From Kosakonia quasisacchari (GTDB taxonomy: Bacteria; Pseudomonadota; Gammaproteobacteria; Enterobacterales; Enterobacteriaceae): 64,000 bases of DNA. The stretch lies in NCBI RefSeq assembly GCF_004331415.1, contig NZ_SJOP01000012.1:124001-188000 (forward strand), given 5' to 3'. Of this stretch, positions 56,917-64,000 are shown in pieces (position 1 is the stretch's first letter; each line of letters starts with the position of its first letter). A program made the position numbers and the translations under genes. The notes under the pieces were generated by a model, which was not told the DNA's origin, did no database searches, and saw only the letters and a program-made list of their open reading frames with translations.

Positions 56917-56959
56917 AATTACAGTATGGTGTGGTTCATTTCAGACCATAGACCTCGAT

Positions 56960-56994
56960 AAAAACCGCATTCACACTGTGTTTGCGGTTTTTTT
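56960..56994 (+). terminator. Terminator after tRNA-Pro
   Basis: AAAACCGCA and TGCGGTTTT with a 12-base loop, then T tract. Confidence 0.85.
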
Positions 56995-57077
56995 CATTCA
57001 TAGCAGTTCAGTCTGATACATTTACAGCCAGGTATTTTTGTTATCCGTTTTGTTATACACCCACGATATAGCAATGA

Positions 57078-57197
57078 GTTGTAGTACGTAGTTTCAAAGA
57101 TACCGGCCTCACGGCAGACATCTTTCACTGTTCGTCCGGCTTCAACCGACTTGATCACAGCGTTGATCAGATGCTCAGTAAAATGGACTTTACGCAT
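57078..57197 (-). pseudogene. Remnant of an IS3-family transposase OrfA
   Basis: MRKVHFTEHLINAVIKSVEA followed by GRTVKDVCREAGIFETTYYN is the helix-turn-helix start of IS3 (IS407-type) OrfA. After about 40 residues the likeness stops and the frame ends 29 codons later; OrfB is absent. GGGG sits before the ATG as in intact copies. No terminal inverted repeats were recognised. The remnant marks past mobile-element activity at the tRNA/island border. Confidence 0.8.
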
Positions 57198-57401
57198 AGC
57201 GAGCCCCTTCGTTGGCAGAATGAGTATGCAGGAAGAGCTCTGAAAGTGAATGGGTCGATTATGCCGCGTACTTACACTAAGAGCCCGCATAGCACAAACC
57301 CTGCGTTTTTTTATTCCCGTAATTGACTCTGGCCTATGGTCTACTTCCCAACCAATAATACACATTGAAACGTATTACCGTTTTTGAAATACCTAAAAGT
57401 T

Positions 57402-57430
57402 AAAAAGAAGCTGGCCATAAATCAGCTTCC
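57402..57430 (-). terminator. Terminator of the acyl/export operon
   Basis: On the minus strand GAAGCTG ATTTATGGC CAGCTTC is followed by TTTTTA. It lies 28 bases past the ABC exporter stop and closes the seven-gene operon. Confidence 0.85.
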
Positions 57431-57458
57431 TTTCCCACAGTTACCACATGCATAACGG

Positions 57459-59504
57459 TCAATAATTATCCAGGTCAATAACATTATCAAACAGGGATAA
57501 TGTTTTAACATCATGTGTAGATAATATAATCGTTTTATCACTGGTCATTAAAGAGTCTAATGCCAGCATAGCACTTTTTTCATCAAGATTAGCGGTCGGC
57601 TCATCGAGCAAAATAATAGATTTAGATGAAAGTAATGCCCTGCAAAGCATTAATCGCTGTAATTGACCGGAAGAAAGAACGGGATTACTTGGTGATATTT
57701 TAGTGTACAACCCTGCAGGTAAAGATGTAATCACCTCCAACAATCCAAATTTTGTCAACATTGCACGGCAATCACGTTCATTAGCCTCTCCACCACTATA
57801 CCAGACGATATTATCATAAATCGTGCCGTTAAAGACGATAGAGCCTTGTGGAAGATAATACATATTGGAATAAAACAGATGCAGGTCATCTTTATTAATT
57901 TCATGACCATCTATAATAAAATTACCGTTTCCTGGCTTATATAATCCAGACAATAACTTCAATAATGTACTTTTCCCAGCACCAGAAGTTCCTATTACAG
58001 CCGTCCTGGAATGCAACAGTATTTCAATAGTTAAATTTTTAATAATTGAACTATCAGGTCCATAACCAAATTGTAGATTCTGGACACAAACTGATTCTTT
58101 AATTGTAGAATGCTGACGAGTAATGTCGATTTCTTTGTAAGATAACATATCTTTTAATCGCTCATCAGAGACATTTTGCAGCTTCTGCGCAACACAACAT
58201 TGATAAAATTGATTGATGCTATCCATCGCAATCTTTCTGAAAAACCAAAAAGCAATCACATTTCCGTAAGATATATGTAATTCACTTATGCTATAAAATG
58301 AGATCCATAAAAACAATATTGAATCAATATTACTCAGAAATGAAAATATTGCACTCTGTCTAATATCGGTAGAGCTTACCTTTTTGTATCGATGAAACAA
58401 CACTTCAAGTAGAGCATTATACCTTCCAAGGATGCCAGTGCTTAGCTCACCAGACCTAATCGCCTGGATTCCATTTATTGTTTCAAGATTAAATGTTTCA
58501 ACATCCGAAACACTTTCCTCAAGGCTTTTTGAAAATGACTTTTTGATACCTGCAAAGTAATAACTAATGCAACCAAAGATTGCCATGGTTCCGATTGAGA
58601 GGATCGACAGAACAACGTTTAGCCATAACATTATACATAGAGTAACAACAGTTATAGTCAGTGCCTTATATTTATCATTAAGTATTTTCTCCCTGTTCAG
58701 AACAACCATTCCAATGGAATTTATCCGCTGATTAATATCAGCAGAAGATCGTCTTTCAAAGTAAGAAATATCTTTCTTTAGCAACCTTTTAAATAATGAA
58801 GGCTTATATTTTGTTGCTGCATTTATCGCAGCATTCAGACCATATTTGTTGCTAATGTATTGCAGGAATGATATAAGACAAAAAAGCATAATCATTCCCA
58901 TAAACATAATATTGATCTGTTCATCTACAAAGAAATTTTGGTCTTTAGATATAAATGAGAACAGCATCGGCGTAATCAAAGAAAAGAGCGATAAAAATAT
59001 TGCCAGAAAACATCTTTTCATGATCCCCGGGAAAGAGAGTTTTTCTAGCCACCCTTTTTCACTTCTAATTTTACCCGAGCTTTTTTTATCATTATATAAT
59101 GATTCATCAAGGATCAAGCCAAACCCCGTTGCCGATAGTTCAAGTTCTTCCGCCGAGATCATTAGCCTGCCAGTAGCAGGGTTTAAAACCTGAAAGAAGG
59201 CCCCGTGATGGCTATATACATAAACATAATGATTTCCGCCATAATGCAATATACATGGAACAGGTAAATATTGAATGCTGCTAACATCAAACTTAACCGG
59301 CAAGGCCTCATACCCGTATGATTTTAGTATTCTGACTAATAAATCGATGGACGCACCATTACCTCCACCCCATTTATCACGTAAGTCAGCTAATGTAGTA
59401 TTTTCACCTAAGGTATTGAGCATCATGCAAACACATGAAAGCCCACACTCGGATATTTCTCCTTGATAAACCATTTCAGGAGAAGAATGATATTTCTTTT
59501 TCAT
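57459..59504 (-). CDS. C39-peptidase-domain ABC exporter (bacteriocin-type)
   Basis: 681 residues in three parts. Residues 1-130 form a C39 peptidase domain with Q14, C20 in SECGLSC and H92 in GNHYVYV; the usual catalytic Asp of the DPA motif is Asn108 (LNPATG). About 165-430 hold six membrane segments. The ATPase has Walker A GTSGAGKST, signature LSSGQ, Walker B LLDEPTANLD and H-loop STHD, all intact. Such transporters usually cut a double-glycine leader and export the peptide. It is last in the operon, 15 bases after the acyltransferase gene. No precursor peptide gene is visible in the window. Strongly AT-rich. Confidence 0.9.
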   Translation of the reverse strand: MKKKYHSSPEMVYQGEISECGLSCVCMMLNTLGENTTLADLRDKWGGGNGASIDLLVRILKSYGYEALPVKFDVSSIQYLPVPCILHYGGNHYVYVYSHHGAFFQVLNPATGRLMISAEELELSATGFGLILDESLYNDKKSSGKIRSEKGWLEKLSFPGIMKRCFLAIFLSLFSLITPMLFSFISKDQNFFVDEQINIMFMGMIMLFCLISFLQYISNKYGLNAAINAATKYKPSLFKRLLKKDISYFERRSSADINQRINSIGMVVLNREKILNDKYKALTITVVTLCIMLWLNVVLSILSIGTMAIFGCISYYFAGIKKSFSKSLEESVSDVETFNLETINGIQAIRSGELSTGILGRYNALLEVLFHRYKKVSSTDIRQSAIFSFLSNIDSILFLWISFYSISELHISYGNVIAFWFFRKIAMDSINQFYQCCVAQKLQNVSDERLKDMLSYKEIDITRQHSTIKESVCVQNLQFGYGPDSSIIKNLTIEILLHSRTAVIGTSGAGKSTLLKLLSGLYKPGNGNFIIDGHEINKDDLHLFYSNMYYLPQGSIVFNGTIYDNIVWYSGGEANERDCRAMLTKFGLLEVITSLPAGLYTKISPSNPVLSSGQLQRLMLCRALLSSKSIILLDEPTANLDEKSAMLALDSLMTSDKTIILSTHDVKTLSLFDNVIDLDNY

Positions 59505-59519
59505 AATATTAAATAAAAC

Positions 59520-60461
59520 CTAAAAATTATAACTAAAGAAAGAGGTGTAGTGCCACAAAGTCCATTCATTGTTATATCTTCCGATACCCAACTCAACTAA
59601 CTCTGGCATTTTCTTTTCGACCTTACGATGGCCAACGCAATCTAAAATATCTACATTTAAATTGTTTTTATCATCCAGTTGGATACAGTAAAATAACGTC
59701 GACTGTTTTAGCAGGCGGCTGAAAACAGGAATACCAGAGTGCAACTCACAGCTTCGCTCCAGCAACCGGACTGGATACGTTTTCATTTTTTTCTTTGTAA
59801 GCCTGGTTGTACATTCTGGAATTGCATCAGGAAAGATAACAAGGTTCTTTTGATTCTCTACCAGGGAAAAAATAATATCCTGGAAACTATTTCCTTCGTT
59901 ACCCTTCATAGCTTCAGGGTTGAATTGTTCAATAGAGATACCCTGCGAGTTATTGTTTTGCTTTTCATGGAGACTTTGCATTGAATTGTGCACAGAGACA
60001 ACGACCACCGGCTTTCTCGTAACCCGCGCAGCAATCACCGTTTGTAGAATATCCGAGACGGTGTGCAATGGCGCAAATATCAGATGAGAAGAGATTTTAT
60101 TTTCATCAATATAGCTCCTTATTTTTTCCGCACAGGCTTCCAACTGTTCTAGCAGTTGTTTATTCTCATGAGCCAGGGCATTCTTTAATATTTTTTGTCG
60201 CATAACACAAAAAAAATGTGTTGTGGTACTTTGGAAACCAAGAATGTTGTAATGAGTTTGCCTGAAGCTACTATTCAGGCCATAATCCTTGCCAAATAGA
60301 AAACAATATTTTTTCGAAATATAGAGTAAAAACCTATAATCTATGTATTTAAAAAATAAAGCTACTAGCTTGCTTTTTATTATTCTAAAAACGGTTACTT
60401 TCTTATAATAAACACGAACATAACCTGACAATAACAAACTAAGAAATTCAAAGCCTGGCAT
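59520..60461 (-). CDS. Divergent LpxL/HtrB-like acyltransferase
   Basis: 313 residues. FAPLHTVSDIL resembles the H-X4-D/E catalytic motif of acyltransferases, here with three residues between His and Asp. VIFPDAIPECTT and the closing YNNEWTLWHYTSFF resemble the later motifs of lipid A late acyltransferases. One hydrophobic segment at the N-terminus may anchor it. Such enzymes use acyl-ACP donors, which fits the adjacent ACP and fatty-acid genes. ATG chosen over a GTG one codon earlier for ribosome spacing. Assignment is remote homology by eye. Confidence 0.62.
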   Translation of the reverse strand: MPGFEFLSLLLSGYVRVYYKKVTVFRIIKSKLVALFFKYIDYRFLLYISKKYCFLFGKDYGLNSSFRQTHYNILGFQSTTTHFFCVMRQKILKNALAHENKQLLEQLEACAEKIRSYIDENKISSHLIFAPLHTVSDILQTVIAARVTRKPVVVVSVHNSMQSLHEKQNNNSQGISIEQFNPEAMKGNEGNSFQDIIFSLVENQKNLVIFPDAIPECTTRLTKKKMKTYPVRLLERSCELHSGIPVFSRLLKQSTLFYCIQLDDKNNLNVDILDCVGHRKVEKKMPELVELGIGRYNNEWTLWHYTSFFSYNF

Positions 60462-60503
60462 CACGCTCTCTACTGGTCTGTATTTGTGAATTATACCAAA
60501 ATG

Positions 60504-61229
60504 TTAAGCGGTCATTCCGCCATCAAGCACAATTGTTTGGCCTGTCATATATTGACAAGACTCACTAATCATAAACCGTGCAACCTTTGCCACCTCTTCC
60601 ACAGAGCCAAATCGGCGCAACGGGATTTGCGAACGTAATTTTTTCAAGGCATCTGCCGATAAGTTTTGCGTCATATCGCTGTCTATGACCCCCGGAACCA
60701 GGCAATTAACGCGAACACCGAATCGAGCAACTTCAAGAGCCAATGACCGGGCCAGCCCAAAATGAGCCGCTTTGCTTGCACCATAAGCCGTTTGACCAAT
60801 ATTGCCTTTTATTCCCGTTACCGAACTCACAAGCAAAATAGCACCATCGCCATTCGCCATCATTTCAGAAAGTAGATACTTATTCCAATAAAAAATGGCG
60901 TTTAGGTTTGTATCAATCACATTCCGCCATTGATCAATCGATTGACGAATATGAAGTTCATCCTGAGTGACCCCGGCATTATGTATGACGGCTTTAGGCG
61001 GCCCATATCGATTTAACAAATCCTTCGCGACCATTTCCACCTGAACAACATCACAGTTATCGCAAACCACATGTTTAATGAAGGTCTTACCGGATTGTTT
61101 ATTTTCATCCAGGCTGGATTTTGTCGACCGAGAAGTGAATATAATATTATTGTCACAACGCAATTCATTTACAATGGCTGAACCAATCCCGCGATTTCCA
61201 CCTGTAACAAGGATCCATGAGTCACTCAT
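60504..61229 (-). CDS. 3-oxoacyl-ACP reductase (FabG-like SDR)
   Basis: 241 residues. NADP-binding TGGNRGIG at residues 9-16, NAG at 84-86, catalytic N110, S136, Y149 and K153 (YGASK), and PGVIDSDMT. All active residues of FabG present. It would reduce the beta-keto group after each condensation by the neighbouring synthase. 18 bases after the ACP gene. Confidence 0.92.
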   Translation of the reverse strand: MSDSWILVTGGNRGIGSAIVNELRCDNNIIFTSRSTKSSLDENKQSGKTFIKHVVCDNCDVVQVEMVAKDLLNRYGPPKAVIHNAGVTQDELHIRQSIDQWRNVIDTNLNAIFYWNKYLLSEMMANGDGAILLVSSVTGIKGNIGQTAYGASKAAHFGLARSLALEVARFGVRVNCLVPGVIDSDMTQNLSADALKKLRSQIPLRRFGSVEEVAKVARFMISESCQYMTGQTIVLDGGMTA

Positions 61230-61247
61230 TATTAAGTACCTAAAATG

Positions 61248-61490
61248 CTAAGCTGATAAAACGGATACACAAAACTCTTTGAGAGTAATGTCAGTTGATT
61301 TCATTGTGGCTTCGAAATTTATAGTTATATTAAATTCCTTTTTAACCAATACCATTAGCTCTACATAGTCAAGGCTATCTAATTCTAATTCGGAGATAGT
61401 CGTTTGCTCGTTTATCTCTTCTAAAGGAAGATCTTTTGCATCAGCAATAGTGGTTGCAATAGCGTTATAAAGTTCTGTGTACATATTCAT
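61248..61490 (-). CDS. Acyl carrier protein
   Basis: 80 residues, acidic, with the phosphopantetheine Ser39 in LELDSLDYVEL. Dedicated carrier for the operon rather than the housekeeping AcpP, from which it differs clearly. AGGTGA lies close upstream of the first ATG; a second ATG two codons on is equally possible. Confidence 0.92.
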   Translation of the reverse strand: MNMYTELYNAIATTIADAKDLPLEEINEQTTISELELDSLDYVELMVLVKKEFNITINFEATMKSTDITLKEFCVSVLSA

Positions 61491-61498
61491 TTCACCTG

Positions 61499-62284
61499 TT
61501 AGTTAATGGCAACTTTCAGTGTCGCCGAAATTTGCATGAGTGTGTTTTCTTTTTCTTTTGCCGTCACCTGAACTTGAATTAACCAGCCATAACTTGCATT
61601 ACCAGTTATCAATGGTTTTTCAATAGAGAGACACAAACCTTCAATTTTTTGTCCCTCCCTGTAAAACAAGGAAGAATGGCAATAGAAATCGTAATGCGTT
61701 TGTAATACTTTTTCCTGCGACAACAATGCTGATAGCGAATGCACGGGAGTACATTCATTTAAAAAATCGGCAGGAAACCAATCCTTAGCCCTGAATAGTT
61801 CTCTGAACATTACTGAGGACAAAAAAACGGCATAATTTTGTTCAATGTCAGCTGGCCACAGTGCAACAGCCTCATCCTGATATTCCTTTGACAAAATCCT
61901 TTCAGCAATAACATCGTTGAACGCTGGGTAATTTGCCTGAAAAATAGCGCCGCGAATATGCGTGATGCCTGTAGAAGAATCAATCAATTTGAAGGTTGTT
62001 TTTATTTCTCCACCATTATGGCTTAAAGAGTACTTTGTGCCACACGATACCGGTTTTTCAAATTTTGCTGAAAATTTTATCGGGGCAGAATATGTTTCGC
62101 TAAAAATACCGGCATGATAAATCAGCTCGTTTTGTATATCCGCCAGTACACGCATGCCATGCGCAATCAATGCTGCTTGATTCAGTTTAGCGACAGCAAG
62201 TAGATCAAAGTGTATCGGGTTGTAATCACCTGAGAAATTGGCCCAACGCTTTCCGTGAAAGCCATCATAGGTAATGTCTGTCAT
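61499..62284 (-). CDS. MaoC-like dehydratase (hotdog fold)
   Basis: 261 residues. N-terminal FSGDYNPIHFD with D20 and H25, followed by AHGM, is the hydratase-2 motif of MaoC dehydratases. The C-terminal half may be a second, degenerate hotdog. It would dehydrate the 3-hydroxyacyl-ACP made by the SDR. Its ATG overlaps the synthase stop by four bases. Confidence 0.85.
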   Translation of the reverse strand: MTDITYDGFHGKRWANFSGDYNPIHFDLLAVAKLNQAALIAHGMRVLADIQNELIYHAGIFSETYSAPIKFSAKFEKPVSCGTKYSLSHNGGEIKTTFKLIDSSTGITHIRGAIFQANYPAFNDVIAERILSKEYQDEAVALWPADIEQNYAVFLSSVMFRELFRAKDWFPADFLNECTPVHSLSALLSQEKVLQTHYDFYCHSSLFYREGQKIEGLCLSIEKPLITGNASYGWLIQVQVTAKEKENTLMQISATLKVAIN

Positions 62285-63522
62285 AACGAGCGACCTATTA
62301 CCAGAGCAGCATTTGTCCCCCCGAACCCAAAACTGAGATTCAGTACATTATCTACAACAGTCTGACGATGCTGGTTTGGAATGAAATCAAGGTTACATTC
62401 TGGATCGGGGCGGTTCAGATTACGTGTTGCCGGGAGGATATTGTTTTCCAACACCTTCAGACAGACAATACTTTCGAAGCTGCCTGCTGCAGCAATCAGA
62501 TGCCCGCTGTATGATTTTGTGCTCGAAACGGGGATCTCATATGCATACCGCCCAAAAACATCTTTAATAGACTGTGTTTCATTGAGATCGTTGAGCATGG
62601 TTGAGGTTCCATGCGCATTTATATAACCAATTTCATTAACGCTTAACCCCGAATCAGCTAACGCTTTCTTGATAGCAGAAACGCGTGAAAGCTTATCCTG
62701 TGCAGGAGCGGTAAAATCAAATCCATCGGAGAAATTCCCGTATCCTTTAATTTCACCGAGTATGGTCGCCCCTCTTGCCAGGGCGGATTCCCGCTCCTCC
62801 ATACACAGGATAGCCGCGCCTTCAGATAAAACGAACCCCGAGCGGTCAAGACTGAATGGGCAAGAGGCTTTTTGGACATCATGTTGTTCATGCGTTAACG
62901 CCTGAAGCACATCAATCATCCACACCGATGCATTTGATGTCAGTGATTCACTTCCACCGGCAAGCATCATGGTCATTTGCCCATTTTTAATTAATTCATA
63001 AGCCTCACCAATAGCCATGCTACCCGTGGCACATGCTGCTATTGGGGTATTTTGATAACCCCTCAATCCCCACATGATGCTGCAAGCGGCCGTTGCGATA
63101 CCTGGCATGATATGAAAGCAGCTAAACGGCGAGCCAACACCAACGAGTTTATAATCATCATAATTATGGTAGGCATCATCAAGTCCCCCCCAGCCGGTGC
63201 CGACAATCGTGCCGCATTTCAGAGGGTCATAGATATCGGCAGGCTGAGACTGGTTAAATGCCATTGCAACAGCTTCCTGCGCAGCCGCAAGACCAAGACG
63301 TGCAAAACGAGGTAATTTTCGTCGAATAGAAGCAGGAACCCCCTTTAACTTAGGTTCATTCGCAATCAAGCCATAAAATTTCGAGTTAATACTCGCATCC
63401 GTTTTATCAACGTACTGATAACCTATTTGGTAATCCATAATAGATTCCCAGCTTTCTTCCGCTGAGCTTCCCAACGGCGTAATAGCACCGTAGCCGGTGA
63501 TAACAACGCGTCTATGTTCCAT
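62281..63522 (-). CDS. Beta-ketoacyl-ACP synthase (KAS II/FabF-like)
   Basis: 413 residues, normal FabF length. Active Cys164 in AACATGSMAIG, H304 in NAHGTST, K336 and H341 in KSYSGHLIAAAG; GFGGTNA closes the protein. All condensation residues are present, so it is a chain-extending synthase, not a chain-length-factor. Starts one base after the outer-membrane factor stop. Confidence 0.94.
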   Translation of the reverse strand: MEHRRVVITGYGAITPLGSSAEESWESIMDYQIGYQYVDKTDASINSKFYGLIANEPKLKGVPASIRRKLPRFARLGLAAAQEAVAMAFNQSQPADIYDPLKCGTIVGTGWGGLDDAYHNYDDYKLVGVGSPFSCFHIMPGIATAACSIMWGLRGYQNTPIAACATGSMAIGEAYELIKNGQMTMMLAGGSESLTSNASVWMIDVLQALTHEQHDVQKASCPFSLDRSGFVLSEGAAILCMEERESALARGATILGEIKGYGNFSDGFDFTAPAQDKLSRVSAIKKALADSGLSVNEIGYINAHGTSTMLNDLNETQSIKDVFGRYAYEIPVSSTKSYSGHLIAAAGSFESIVCLKVLENNILPATRNLNRPDPECNLDFIPNQHRQTVVDNVLNLSFGFGGTNAALVIGRSL

Positions 63523-63523
63523 T

Positions 63524-64000
63524 TTAACTTTTTACCTTGCTGTTAAATTCACCACCACCGATTGATAATAAAAACTTCATCGTAGAAGTTAGATAATCGT
63601 ACTGACAATCGGCGTATGAAATCTTCTGATTAAGAACATTGTCCTGAGAGTCCAATAAGGTCTGAAACGATATATAACCAGATCTGTACTTAACTGTGTT
63701 TATTCGCATCAGATCCTGAGAAATTGATAGTGTCTTTTTTTGCATCTCAAGACCATATTCAGATTTATTTCGGGCATCTAAAGCGTTATCCACTTCAGAT
63801 AACGCATTGAGCACGACTTTTCTGAAGTCATTAACTGATAACGCGACAGCAATCTTTTCTTTTTGTAATTCAAAACTCAACTTTCTCCATTGAAGCGGTG
63901 GGAAAGTGGTCGAGATAGATTGTAATAAGGTTTGCTCGCTAAACCATTGTGTGAAAATAGTGCTCCCCGCCCCGATTGTCGCGCCCAATGAGATAGAGGG
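63524..64000 (-). CDS. Outer-membrane efflux protein (NodT/TolC-like), 5' part beyond window
   Basis: The frame is open to the right edge; the 158 visible residues are the C-terminal third. PSISLGATIGAGS, VLNALSEVDNALDAR, NTVKYRSGYISFQTLLDSQD and the ending KFLLSIGGG are typical of NodT/OprM-type outer membrane channels. It leads directly into the synthase gene, so the channel and the acyl genes are co-transcribed. Provides the exit duct for a tripartite exporter; the membrane-fusion protein is expected outside the window. Confidence 0.88.
   Translation of the reverse strand, partial: PSISLGATIGAGSTIFTQWFSEQTLLQSISTTFPPLQWRKLSFELQKEKIAVALSVNDFRKVVLNALSEVDNALDARNKSEYGLEMQKKTLSISQDLMRINTVKYRSGYISFQTLLDSQDNVLNQKISYADCQYDYLTSTMKFLLSIGGGEFNSKVKS

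Noticed and set aside
57000..57365. A complete insertion sequence next to tRNA-Pro
   Set aside because: Only the first ~40 residues of OrfA remain; no OrfB and no clear terminal repeats. Listed as a remnant.
56900..57460. Direct repeat of the tRNA 3' end as an attachment site
   Set aside because: No second copy of the TTCAAATCCTCTCGTGCCGA segment was seen in the window.
57366..64000. A bacteriocin precursor or immunity gene inside the island operon
   Set aside because: The gaps between genes are 1 to 42 bases and hold no open frame with a double-glycine leader. It may lie beyond the right edge.
57459..64000. Aryl polyene cluster
   Set aside because: The KAS, ACP, reductase and dehydratase fit, but no ammonia lyase, glycosyltransferase, chain-length factor or MMPL-type exporter is present in the visible part, and a peptidase ABC exporter is.

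Overview
The window is a chromosomal segment of an enterobacterium. About fifty proteins are close relatives of Escherichia coli K-12 proteins and lie in nearly the same order as the E. coli dusC-to-proL segment. Differences in accessory genes suggest a non-Escherichia genus near Kosakonia, Enterobacter or Klebsiella. That genus assignment is inference from layout, not a marker-gene result.

Layout. 1-4090: a bglG-bglF-bglB beta-glucoside operon with two antitermination leaders; its last gene runs off the left edge. 4124-8243: dusC, yohJK, cdd and sanA. 8248-9037: two small genes stand where E. coli has yeiS and preTA. 9217-17417: a chain on the minus strand of an MFS transporter, folE, yeiB, galS and mglBAC. 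17568-21169: yeiG, then an orphan TccC/Rhs-type toxin gene with a metalloprotease-like tip. 21423-29027: lysP, a four-gene polar amino acid ABC transporter absent from this place in E. coli, yeiE, yeiH and nfo. 29078-35385: fruBKA, setB, yeiW and efpL. 35452-42859: uxuA divergent from yeiQ, then yeiR, lpxT, mepS and pdeN. 42954-56763: yejABEF, yejG, bcr, rsuA, radD, rplY, yejK, yejL and yejM. 56840-56916: tRNA-Pro(GGG), the proL equivalent.

Right of the tRNA the sequence changes character. A transposase remnant is followed by an AT-rich seven-gene minus-strand operon (57459 to beyond 64000). In transcription order it encodes an outer-membrane efflux protein (cut by the window edge), a beta-ketoacyl-ACP synthase, a MaoC-type dehydratase, an acyl carrier protein, a ketoacyl-ACP reductase, a divergent LpxL-like acyltransferase, and an ABC exporter with an N-terminal C39 peptidase domain. 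This is a small dedicated fatty-acyl synthesis set joined to a peptide-exporter-type transporter and an outer-membrane channel. I do not recognise it as a named system. It is the best candidate here for an undescribed system, plausibly making and exporting an acylated peptide or an unusual lipid.

Functional themes: sugar uptake under CRP control (bgl, mgl/galS, fru, uxuA/yeiQ, with readable CRP, GalS and Cra sites), envelope maintenance (lpxT, mepS, yejM, sanA), peptide and amino acid uptake (yejABEF, lysP, the extra ABC system), translation (efpL, rsuA, dusC, rplY) and DNA repair (nfo, radD).
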